Part shown: positions 36,953-44,042 of the stretch, piece by piece
How the letters are laid out: the number at the start of each line of letters is the position of its first letter
Position numbering within the stretch: the stretch's first letter is position 1
Source: JAOTZA01 sp965224065
GTDB lineage: Bacteria > Acidobacteriota > Thermoanaerobaculia > Multivoradales > JAHEKO01
NCBI GenBank assembly: GCA_965224065.1
Contig: CBDCYF010000005.1
Span: 3,472,001-3,536,000 of the forward strand
Reading direction: 5' to 3'
DNA: 64,000 bases
The notes under the pieces: generated by a model
Told to the model about the DNA's origin: nothing
Seen by the model: the letters and a program-made list of their open reading frames with translations, nothing else
Database searches by the model: none
Position numbers and translations under genes: made by a program

Positions 36953-38059
36953 TCTCCGCCGAGAAACAACAGCAGATCGACCACCTCGCGAGCCGTCTCG
37001 AGACGCTCAGGGGGTACCTTTGAGGCCGCCGGTCTCGACGAGCAGATCGCTTCGATAGACAAGCGGATGGAGGCCCCGGGCTTCTGGGACGACCCGAGCG
37101 CCAGCTCGCCGATCCTGCGGGAGAGACGCGGAATCGAGCGCCGGCTCGATGTCTTGCGCCGTCTGCGCTCGGACGAAGAGGAACTGGCGGCCTGGCGCGA
37201 GCTGCTGGCCGAGGGCGAGACCGATCCGGAGGTCGAGACCTTTCTGGACCGGCTCGGCGTCGAGCTCAAGGAGCTGGAGCTGCAGCTCAAGCTCTCGGGA
37301 CCCGACGACGAGAAAAACGCCCTGGTGGCGATCCACCCGGGCGCCGGCGGCACCGAGTCCCAGGACTGGGCCGAGATGCTGCTGCGGATGTACCTGCGCT
37401 GGGCCGAGGCCAAGGGGTTCACCGCCGATCTGCTCGACCGGTTGGATGGGGAAGAGGCGGGGATCAAGAGCGCCACGATCGCGATCAACGGCTCCTACGC
37501 CTACGGCTACTTGAACGGCGAAAACGGCGTGCACCGCCTGGTTCGCATCAGCCCCTACGACGCGGCCAGCCGGCGGCACACGTCGTTTGCCTCGGTCTAT
37601 GTCTATCCGGAGGTCGAGGACGACGTCGAGATCGACATCGAGGAGAAGGACTTGAGGATCGACACCTACCGGGCCTCGGGAGCCGGCGGGCAGCACGTCA
37701 ACAAGACCGAGTCCGCGGTACGCATCACCCACCTGCCCTCCAACATCGTGGTGTCCTGTCAGAACGAGCGCAGCCAGATCAAGAACCGGTCGACCGCGAT
37801 GAAGATCCTGCGTGCGCGGCTCTACGATCAGGAGCTCAAAAAACGCGCCGAGGAGCAGGCCAAACGCGAGGGCGAGAAGCTCGACATCGCCTGGGGAAGT
37901 CAGATCCGCAGCTATGTCCTGCACCCCTACCGGATGGTGAAGGACCATCGCACCAGCACCGAGGTGGGGGACGCGCAAAGGGTCCTCGATGGCGACTTGG
38001 ACCCCTTTATCGAGGCCTGGCTCGAGGGCAAAATGTCCGATACGGTCGCGGCGGGGTAA
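36949..38059 (+). CDS. prfB: peptide chain release factor 2 with programmed +1 frameshift
   Basis: The zero frame starts at the ATG at 36949 and stops at codon 25 (TGA, 37021-37023). Slipping +1 at CTT continues as L-E-A-A-G-L-D-E-Q into the main frame, giving about 369 residues. The site AGGGGGTACCTTTGA matches the classic RF2 element: an internal Shine-Dalgarno, CTT slip codon, then UGA. The GGQ motif (SGAGGQHVNKTESAVRI) is present. RF2 ends translation at UAA and UGA, and low RF2 promotes the shift. Gene callers may start it wrongly at 37067. Confidence 0.96.
37009..37023 (+). promoter_or_regulatory. RF2 autoregulatory frameshift site
   Basis: AGG GGG TAC CTT TGA in the zero frame. The E. 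coli site is AGG GGG TAT CTT TGA. Confidence 0.95.
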
Positions 38060-38063
38060 CTTC

Positions 38064-39653
38064 GTGCGGTTGGCACTCGATTTTGTCTCGCCGCTCCCCC
38101 CGGTTCGCTCGGGGATCGCCGACTACAGCCGTGATCTCTTGGAGCCGCTGTCGCGCCACTGCGATCTGCGGGTGGTGAGGGTCCCGGGCCAGGAGATCGC
38201 CGGAGAGCTGGCCGAGCGCTGGTCGCCGGTCGAGGTCGAGCGGCTGGGGGAGGGGGGGCAGGTGCCCTTCTACCAGATGGGCAACAACCGCTACCACGAG
38301 GATGTGCTCAAGCTGGCTCTCGGAAAGCCGGGCCTGGTGACCCTGCATGACGTGGTGTTGCATCATTTGTTGATCGAGTCGACGCTCGGCAAGGCCGATC
38401 ACGCGTCCTATCTCGAGCGGCTCGAAAAACAGCACGGTTGGATCGGCGAGCTGATCGCGCGCGCGCGCTGGTGGGGCGAGCTGTCGAGCTCGGCGGTGTT
38501 CGAGCTGCCGGCCCATCGCTCGCTGGTGCGCCGCCAGCGCGGCCTGCTGGTGCACAGCCATTGGGCCGCCGAGCAGATTCTGGAGGAGAACCCGGACATT
38601 GCGGTGCGGGTGGTGCCCATGGGGGTGCCCTTGCCGCCGCCGGTGAGCGCGGAGGCCGCGCTCGAGTTCCGCCGCCGTCACGACCTGCCGCGAGATCGAC
38701 CGCTTTTGGGCTCCTTCGGATTCCAGACCCCGATCAAGCGGACGGAGGCCGCCATTCGCGCGCTGGCGCGGCCGGAGCTGTCGGATGCCCATCTGGTGAT
38801 CGCGGGCGAGGTGGCGGGTGTGCTGGACTACGAGGGCGTAGCCGCCGAGCTCGGAGTCGGCGATCGGATCCACGTCACCGGTTTTCTCGACTACGACGAG
38901 TTCGAGGCCGCGATCGTGGCCTGCGATCTGTGCTTGAACCTGCGCTACCCGACCGCCGGCGAGACATCGGCGTCGCTCTTGCGCGTCCTGGCGCTGGGGC
39001 GGCCCGCTGTGGTGTCCGACTACGCCCAGTTCGCCGAGCTGCCGGACGATGTCGCTCTCAAGGTACCGCTGGGGGAGGACGAAGAGGAGAGTCTCGCCCG
39101 GGGCGCGGGCGAGCTGCTCGCCTCGCCCGACAAACTGCGAGACATGGGCGCGGCGGCACGAAAGATGGTCGAAGAGCGCCACGACCCCGAAGCCGCCGCT
39201 CGGGCGATCGCCGCCGCCTGCGCCGAGCTGGCGGTCAAAGAACCGGCCGGCGAGCACCCGGTCGAGGTACCGCCCCCGACGACACTCTTGTGGGAAGAGC
39301 TCCCGGGACGGCTGGAAGTCATCGGGGCCGATGAGCCGTGGGGAGAGGGTGACGGGCGTGAGCTTTCGGTCGAGTTGACCAACGCCGGCTTTGCCACCTG
39401 GCTGCCGACCAAAGAGCAGCCCGGGGGGGTGATCCTCGACGTCCAGTGGCGCCGGGGTCTCAAGGAAGAGCCGATCGAGCGCACCTGGGCCGAGCTGCCG
39501 ACGCCGCTTCCGGCCGGCAAGAAACGCCGGTTCCGGCTCGAGCTCCGCCGGCCCCGAGGTGGGCGCTACCTCGTGATCGAGCCGCACATCGAGGACGTCG
39601 CCGGGCTGAGCCGCTTCGGAGGGCCGTCGTGGGTGGGCGAGTACCCGGTCTGA
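38064..39653 (+). CDS. family 4-type glycosyltransferase with C-terminal beta-sandwich domain
   Basis: 529 residues from a GTG 4 nt after prfB (VRLALDFVSPLPPVRSGIADYS). GT-B fold: the N-terminal acceptor half has GLVTLHDVVLHHLL. The donor half has LGSFGFQTPIKRTEAAIRAL, HLVIAGEVAG, RIHVTGFLDYDEFEAAI and RYPTAGETSASLLRVLALG. Around residues 410-529 an extra beta-rich domain resembles sugar-binding modules. Probably transfers a sugar to a surface polysaccharide or lipid. The sugar is unknown. Confidence 0.86.
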   Translation: MRLALDFVSPLPPVRSGIADYSRDLLEPLSRHCDLRVVRVPGQEIAGELAERWSPVEVERLGEGGQVPFYQMGNNRYHEDVLKLALGKPGLVTLHDVVLHHLLIESTLGKADHASYLERLEKQHGWIGELIARARWWGELSSSAVFELPAHRSLVRRQRGLLVHSHWAAEQILEENPDIAVRVVPMGVPLPPPVSAEAALEFRRRHDLPRDRPLLGSFGFQTPIKRTEAAIRALARPELSDAHLVIAGEVAGVLDYEGVAAELGVGDRIHVTGFLDYDEFEAAIVACDLCLNLRYPTAGETSASLLRVLALGRPAVVSDYAQFAELPDDVALKVPLGEDEEESLARGAGELLASPDKLRDMGAAARKMVEERHDPEAAARAIAAACAELAVKEPAGEHPVEVPPPTTLLWEELPGRLEVIGADEPWGEGDGRELSVELTNAGFATWLPTKEQPGGVILDVQWRRGLKEEPIERTWAELPTPLPAGKKRRFRLELRRPRGGRYLVIEPHIEDVAGLSRFGGPSWVGEYPV

Positions 39654-41341
39654 TTTCGCGCAGCGGCACCGCCGTCGCCGGGCTGTTGCTGCTGGGTCTC
39701 CTGCTCCTGGCGCTTCTGGTGGCGGCGGTCGTCCGGGAACGGACCGCGCCCAGCGTCGAGGAGGTCACGTACCGTCTCCAGGCCGAGAGCCTGATCCACG
39801 ATTTCGATTTAGTCTACGGCCCGGACGACATCGAGAGATTCCGCGCCCACGGCTGGGCCGAGGATTCGCTGGTCGCGCTGGGCTTGAGACCGCCGGAGCG
39901 AGACGTCTTTCAGCGGCCGCTGCCGTATCCGCTTCTACTGGCGCCGTTTGTCGCGCTGGCTCCGGAGCGCGGGCCGGCGATACTCAATACGCTGCTGTTG
40001 ATCCTGGCCGCCGTCCTCACGGTGAGGTTTCTGGACCGGCTCGTCGGGGACGGCGCGCCCTGGGTCACGGTCGCGCTGATCTTCGGCTCGGCGCTCTTTG
40101 GCTCGGTGTTTCTCGCCCAGCCCGACATCCTGCTGGTGGTATCGACCGTGGCGGTCCTGACGCTCGCCGAAGGATTGCCCGCCGGCGGGCGGCACCCGGT
40201 TGGCGATGGGGACCTGCCGGATCTCCACCCCGGCGGCAAGGCGATCCGGCCGTCGGTGCTGCGCTGGATCGGCATCGGGTTGCTGCTCGGGATCGTCGTC
40301 CTCCACCATCCCTTGTACCTGCTGCTCGCAGTGCTCGTCGGTGTTCGTCTTCCACCAAATGAGCGGGTCGCGGCGCTGCTGCTGGTAGCGTTGGGCTTGG
40401 TGGTGGTCCTGCTGATCGGCTGGTGGGCCGGCGGACTCTACGCCGAGCTCGGACCGGCCGAGAAGCTGGCGCGGGCCGACGACACGCTTGCCGGCCTTCA
40501 CTCCCGCGGAGCTTCGCCGTTTACCGGTGCCGGCCGCCGCGTCACCTGGCCGCCCCGGCTCGAGCCCGCGCTACTGGGCTGGAACGCACTCTATCTCCTG
40601 GCCGGCCGGCATGTCGGGCTGCTCCCGTACGCTCTGCCCCTGGTCCTGCTCCTGGCGCTGGGGTCGGGAAGCGGACGGCTGCGCTCGCCACTCCTCGTGG
40701 CGGCGCTGGTGACGATGGCCTTCTTGGTGTTTTTCCCCTTCAACTTTTTTGGCGGACCGGCGGTCGGTAACCGGTGGTTCCTGCCCCTCTACGCTGCGCT
40801 GTGGACGGTTCCCGGTCGGCCTTCGGGCCCCGCCGGGCCGCTTCTGTGCCTGGCAATCGGCGGTGCACTACTGGCTCCTCTGTGGATCGGCGCCAATCCG
40901 GCCGAGGCCGGTCCGGGCGCGGCGGTGCTATCGCGCCTGCCGTTTGAGACCACACAGAGAGAGATCCCGGTGCGTGCCGAAGTCGTGTCCTCCGACCTGC
41001 GAGTCCGGTCGACCTCGGCTTCGGTGGCGCCGACCGGCGGGGAGCGACCCCTGGCGCTCGCGGCCGGCGGTGGTGCCGAGCTGGTGCTGGTCTCGCCGGC
41101 CGGTCTGGAGTCGGTGTTTCTCGACTTCGGGCGGGCTGCCAAGGGTGAGCCGGCGCTGGCCGGGGGAAGCCTGGGGCGGACGATGTTCCGGCCCGACGGC
41201 GGTGTTTCCTACGAAGTGTTGTTGGAGGCCCGGGAGCGGCGGCACTCGACGTGGTGGAACTCCGAGGCGCAATCGGTCCGCGTGCTGCGATTCGAGATGC
41301 CCGAAAGCGAGCGGGCCGAGTTCGGGGTTTCGATTCCCTAG
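39629..41341 (+). CDS. polytopic membrane protein of unknown function
   Basis: About 570 residues with roughly nine hydrophobic helices between residues 15 and 400. A soluble C-terminal region ends SERAEFGVSIP. PYPLLLAPFVALAPERGPAI and the helix layout recall membrane glycosyltransferases of the GT-C/DUF2029 type, but no catalytic motif is sure. The start is uncertain: GTG at 39629, overlapping the glycosyltransferase, is the best in-frame choice. Its position suggests a joint role in glycan synthesis. Confidence 0.6.
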   Translation: MGGRVPGLISRSGTAVAGLLLLGLLLLALLVAAVVRERTAPSVEEVTYRLQAESLIHDFDLVYGPDDIERFRAHGWAEDSLVALGLRPPERDVFQRPLPYPLLLAPFVALAPERGPAILNTLLLILAAVLTVRFLDRLVGDGAPWVTVALIFGSALFGSVFLAQPDILLVVSTVAVLTLAEGLPAGGRHPVGDGDLPDLHPGGKAIRPSVLRWIGIGLLLGIVVLHHPLYLLLAVLVGVRLPPNERVAALLLVALGLVVVLLIGWWAGGLYAELGPAEKLARADDTLAGLHSRGASPFTGAGRRVTWPPRLEPALLGWNALYLLAGRHVGLLPYALPLVLLLALGSGSGRLRSPLLVAALVTMAFLVFFPFNFFGGPAVGNRWFLPLYAALWTVPGRPSGPAGPLLCLAIGGALLAPLWIGANPAEAGPGAAVLSRLPFETTQREIPVRAEVVSSDLRVRSTSASVAPTGGERPLALAAGGGAELVLVSPAGLESVFLDFGRAAKGEPALAGGSLGRTMFRPDGGVSYEVLLEARERRHSTWWNSEAQSVRVLRFEMPESERAEFGVSIP

Positions 41342-41360
41342 GGTCTTTCTGCAAGCCGCC

Positions 41361-41622
41361 TAGGGCGGGGGCAAGCCCCGCCCCTACATCGAAACCGGTA
41401 TCGGAGCGGCAAGCCCCGCCCTCATCGAAACCGGTATCGGAGCGGCAAGCCCCGCCCTCATTGAAACCGGTATCGGGGCGGCAAGCCCCGGCCTACTTCG
41501 GTGACGGTTGCCGGGCGGGGGCATGCCCGGTCCCTACCGGATGAAGCGGCCGGCGCCCCTGCCGGCCGGCGTCCCCAGCGACCGAGATCTGGCATGTGTA
41601 GGGGCGGGGCTTGCCCCCGCCC
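41361..41622. repeat. GC-rich hairpin repeat cluster B
   Basis: A GGGCGGGG/CCCCGCCC hairpin at 41363-41384, three tandem 36-bp units, then a GGCCGGCGCCCCTGCCGGCC-type palindrome near 41550-41570 and a GGGGCGGGGCTTGCCCCCGC hairpin near 41601. Same family as clusters A, C, D, E and F. It fills the 313 bp between the membrane protein and Nudix genes. Confidence 0.8.
41387..41494. repeat. three tandem 36-bp units
   Basis: Units at 41387, 41423 and 41459, each beginning CAT(C/T)GAAACCGGTATCGG and ending with a GCAAGCCCC half-hairpin. Units are contiguous, without spacers, so this is not a CRISPR array. Confidence 0.9.
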
Positions 41623-41642
41623 TGGTGGCGGCCGAAATCGGC

Positions 41643-41648
41643 TAGAGT
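41643..41648 (+). promoter_or_regulatory. -10 box, leaderless start of the Nudix gene
   Basis: TAGAGT, 6 nt, then the ATG at 41655. Confidence 0.55.
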
Positions 41649-41654
41649 CGCCCG

Positions 41655-42260
41655 ATGCATCCGTCCACGATGACCGGTCCCGGTCCCCAGAGCTGGATCT
41701 TGCAACTGCGCGAGCGTCTGGACTCTCCCTCGCCGGCACGGCTCCAGCCCGGTGAGGCCCGTCAGGCCGCGGTCCTGGTGCCGCTCTTTGTCGACGCCGG
41801 CGAGCTGTGGACCCTGTTGACCAAACGCTCGGAAGAGCTGCCGCACCACAAGGGCCAGGTGGCGTTCCCGGGCGGGGGACACGAGACCGGCGAGGACGCT
41901 TGGGCCGCCGCGCTCAGGGAAAGCCAGGAAGAGCTCGGGATCGATCCTTCTACAGTGGTCAAGCTGGGCCAGCTCGACGAAGCCTCGACGCCGAGCGGAT
42001 ACCACATCGTGCCGTGCGTCGGAGCGCTGCCGCACCCCTTGAAGCTCGAAGTCAACGAGAGCGAGATCGCAGAGGCCTTTCCCGTTCCACTGACGGCGTT
42101 TGCCGAGCCCAGGGTGGTGGAAGATCGCTTGGTGCGAATCGACGGACGCGAGCGGTCCCTGCGGATCTACCACGTCGGCCGGCACCAGGTGTGGGGCCTG
42201 ACGGCGCGCATCGTCCAGAATCTTCTGGAGCGTCTCGAGCTGGCCCCCGTCCAGGGCTGA
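41655..42260 (+). CDS. Nudix hydrolase, CoA pyrophosphatase-like
   Basis: 201 residues. The Nudix box is FPGGGHETGEDAWAAALRES followed by QEELGI near residue 75, with the catalytic Glu residues in REsQEE. The preceding LLTKRSEELPHHKGQVAF is the CoA-diphosphatase (NudL/YeaB) signature. It would hydrolyse CoA or acyl-CoA to phosphopantetheine and 3',5'-ADP. Monocistronic-looking, 28 nt before the aminotransferase. Confidence 0.9.
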   Translation: MHPSTMTGPGPQSWILQLRERLDSPSPARLQPGEARQAAVLVPLFVDAGELWTLLTKRSEELPHHKGQVAFPGGGHETGEDAWAAALRESQEELGIDPSTVVKLGQLDEASTPSGYHIVPCVGALPHPLKLEVNESEIAEAFPVPLTAFAEPRVVEDRLVRIDGRERSLRIYHVGRHQVWGLTARIVQNLLERLELAPVQG

Positions 42261-42288
42261 TCTCGCCGCCGCTGCCCGCACCCCTCCA

Positions 42289-43611
42289 ATGACCGATCCG
42301 ATCGAGAGCGAGAACGCCGCGATTCGGGAGGGGTCGCCGGCCCTCTTTGCCGCCCTCTCGGCGCTGGGCCGGCGGGTGAGCTTCCCACCGGATATCCCGT
42401 TTCAAGCCGCTGCCGCGCGGGGCAAGACCTACAACGCGACCATCGGCCAGATCACCGACGGCATGGGCACTCCGTTGCCGCTTGCGCCCATGGCCGCTGC
42501 GGTCGCGGGGCTCGAGCGCTCGGACCTCGACCGGGCCTTCCTCTACTCGCCGGTGGATGGGCTCACCGAGCTGCGGAAACGCTGGCAAGAGTGGCAGCGC
42601 CGCGACATCGAAGGCGCCCAGCCTCCCTCGAGCTTGCCGCTGGTCACGGTCGGTCTGACCCACGGACTGTCGCTCATCGCCGATCTTTTTGGCGGCGAGG
42701 GCCGTAAGGTGGCGGTTCCGGCCCCGTTCTGGGGAAACTACCGGCAGACGTTCGCCGCGCGCACCGGCGCCCAGATCGTCTCGGCGCCGGCCTACGACGA
42801 CAGCGGCTACAACCTCCACGCCATCCCGCAAGCGCTTTCCGGCGTGCCCGACGGCGAGCCGGCGCTGGCGATCCTCAACCTGCCGTCCAACCCCGGCGGC
42901 TATTCGGTGCCCGACGCAGACCGCGGGGAGCTGGTGGCGGCTCTTATCGCCGAGGCCGACCGCCGCCCGCTCGTCGTGATCTGCGACGACGCCTACGCGG
43001 GGCTGGTTTACGAGCCGGGGTTGTCGCCGCGGTCGCTTTTCTGGGACCTTACCGGTGTCCATCCGCAGCTCGCCCCCATCAAGGTCGACGGCGCCACCAA
43101 GGAATTTTCCTTCTTTGGCGGTCGGGTGGGGTTTGTCACCTTTCCGTTCGACGCCGAGAACACGATCGCGCAGGCGCTCGAGAGCAAGGTCAAGTGCCTG
43201 ACCCGGGCCACCATGGGCTCGCCGGTGGCGCTCACCCAAGTGGTGCTGCTGCAGGCGTTGCGCGACGGCCGGATCGGCCGGGAGATCGAACGGGTTCGCG
43301 CGCGGCTGGAAGCACGCTATCGCACCTTGCGCCGGGCGCTCGCCAAAGCCGAGGATGGCGCGGACGGGTTGTTTCGCGCGCAGCCATTCAACTCCGGGTG
43401 CTTCGCGCTGCTGGAGCTCGCTCCCGGCCTCGATGCCGACGCGCTCCGGCGGAATTTGCTCGAACACCGCGACACCGGTCTGGTATCGATCGGCTCGCGC
43501 TATTTGAGGATCGCTTTCTGCTCGGTGGGCCGGTCCGCCCTTCCCGAGCTCGTTGAGAGAATGGCCCGCGCGGCCCGCGAGATGGCGGCGAGCTCGTCGC
43601 GCAACACTTGA
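42289..43611 (+). CDS. PLP-dependent aminotransferase, class I/II fold
   Basis: 440 residues. The PLP lysine is in KVDGATKEFSFFGGRVGF near residue 270. Further motifs are LPSNPGGYSVPDA (Asn), VICDDAYAGLVYE (Asp/Tyr) and RYLRIAFCSV (Arg for the carboxylate). The central NATIGQITDGMGTPLPL segment is typical of aromatic or branched aminotransferase relatives of E. coli TyrB/AspC. The exact substrate is unknown. It lies 14 nt before the selenoprotein gene. Confidence 0.85.
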   Translation: MTDPIESENAAIREGSPALFAALSALGRRVSFPPDIPFQAAAARGKTYNATIGQITDGMGTPLPLAPMAAAVAGLERSDLDRAFLYSPVDGLTELRKRWQEWQRRDIEGAQPPSSLPLVTVGLTHGLSLIADLFGGEGRKVAVPAPFWGNYRQTFAARTGAQIVSAPAYDDSGYNLHAIPQALSGVPDGEPALAILNLPSNPGGYSVPDADRGELVAALIAEADRRPLVVICDDAYAGLVYEPGLSPRSLFWDLTGVHPQLAPIKVDGATKEFSFFGGRVGFVTFPFDAENTIAQALESKVKCLTRATMGSPVALTQVVLLQALRDGRIGREIERVRARLEARYRTLRRALAKAEDGADGLFRAQPFNSGCFALLELAPGLDADALRRNLLEHRDTGLVSIGSRYLRIAFCSVGRSALPELVERMARAAREMAASSSRNT

Positions 43612-43625
43612 GACTGGGAGAATCG

Positions 43626-43970
43626 ATGATCGAATTGATCTGCACCCGCACGTGATCGACCTGCCGCAAGGCGGTCGCCTTGCTCCAGGAAGAAGGGGTC
43701 GAATATCGCTACCGCGAGTACCGCAAAGAGCCCTTGAGCGAGAAGGAGCTGCGGAGAGTTTTCAAGCTCCTCGGGGTGAGTCCAAAGGACGTGTTGCGTC
43801 GCCGCGACCGGGTCTATCGTGAGCTCGGGCTGACCGGGGACGAGCCCGATCGGCGGCTGATCGCCTTGATGGCCGAGCACCCGACTCTGTTGGAGAGACC
43901 GATCGGCGTGCTGGGCGAGCGGGCGGTGGTGGGCCGCCCGCCGGAGAAGCTCCTCGAGCTGCGGGCCTGA
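43626..43970 (+). CDS. ArsC/Spx-family selenoprotein with in-frame UGA
   Basis: 114 residues when TGA at 43653-43655 is read as selenocysteine: MIELICTRTUSTCRKAVALL. The Sec takes the place of the catalytic Cys12 of E. coli ArsC, forming a UxxC pair. The arginines of the ArsC oxyanion site are kept (VLRRRD, ERPIGVLG, VGRPPEKLL). The family normally reduces arsenate with glutaredoxin; a general thiol reductase role is possible. A GGGAG ribosome-binding site lies before the ATG. Without recoding, only the C-terminal 96 residues (from 43680) would be called. Confidence 0.87.
43666..43683 (+). promoter_or_regulatory. bacterial SECIS hairpin of the ArsC-like gene
   Basis: Perfect 7-bp stem GCAAGGC/GCCTTGC with a GGTC loop that starts 17 nt after the UGA. 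This is close to the fdhF spacing and loop. An alternative fold with a bulged U (GACCtGCC-GCAA-GGCGGTC) overlaps it. Confidence 0.78.
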
Positions 43971-44042
43971 CCTACTGCTTAGACTTCGAGGCTCCAGATC
44001 GACGGCGCAAAAGGACAGACTTGGGAGGCGGGCTGCTGTGCT

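Noticed and set aside
37067..38059. prfB starting at the ATG at 37067.
   Set aside because: It ignores the conserved N-terminal helix and the canonical frameshift site just upstream.
41387..41494. Three 36-bp repeats as a CRISPR array.
   Set aside because: Units touch with no spacers and no cas gene is present.
43680..43970. A 96-residue protein starting at 43680.
   Set aside because: It would lack the ArsC active-site loop; the preceding codons match the family when the TGA is read as Sec.
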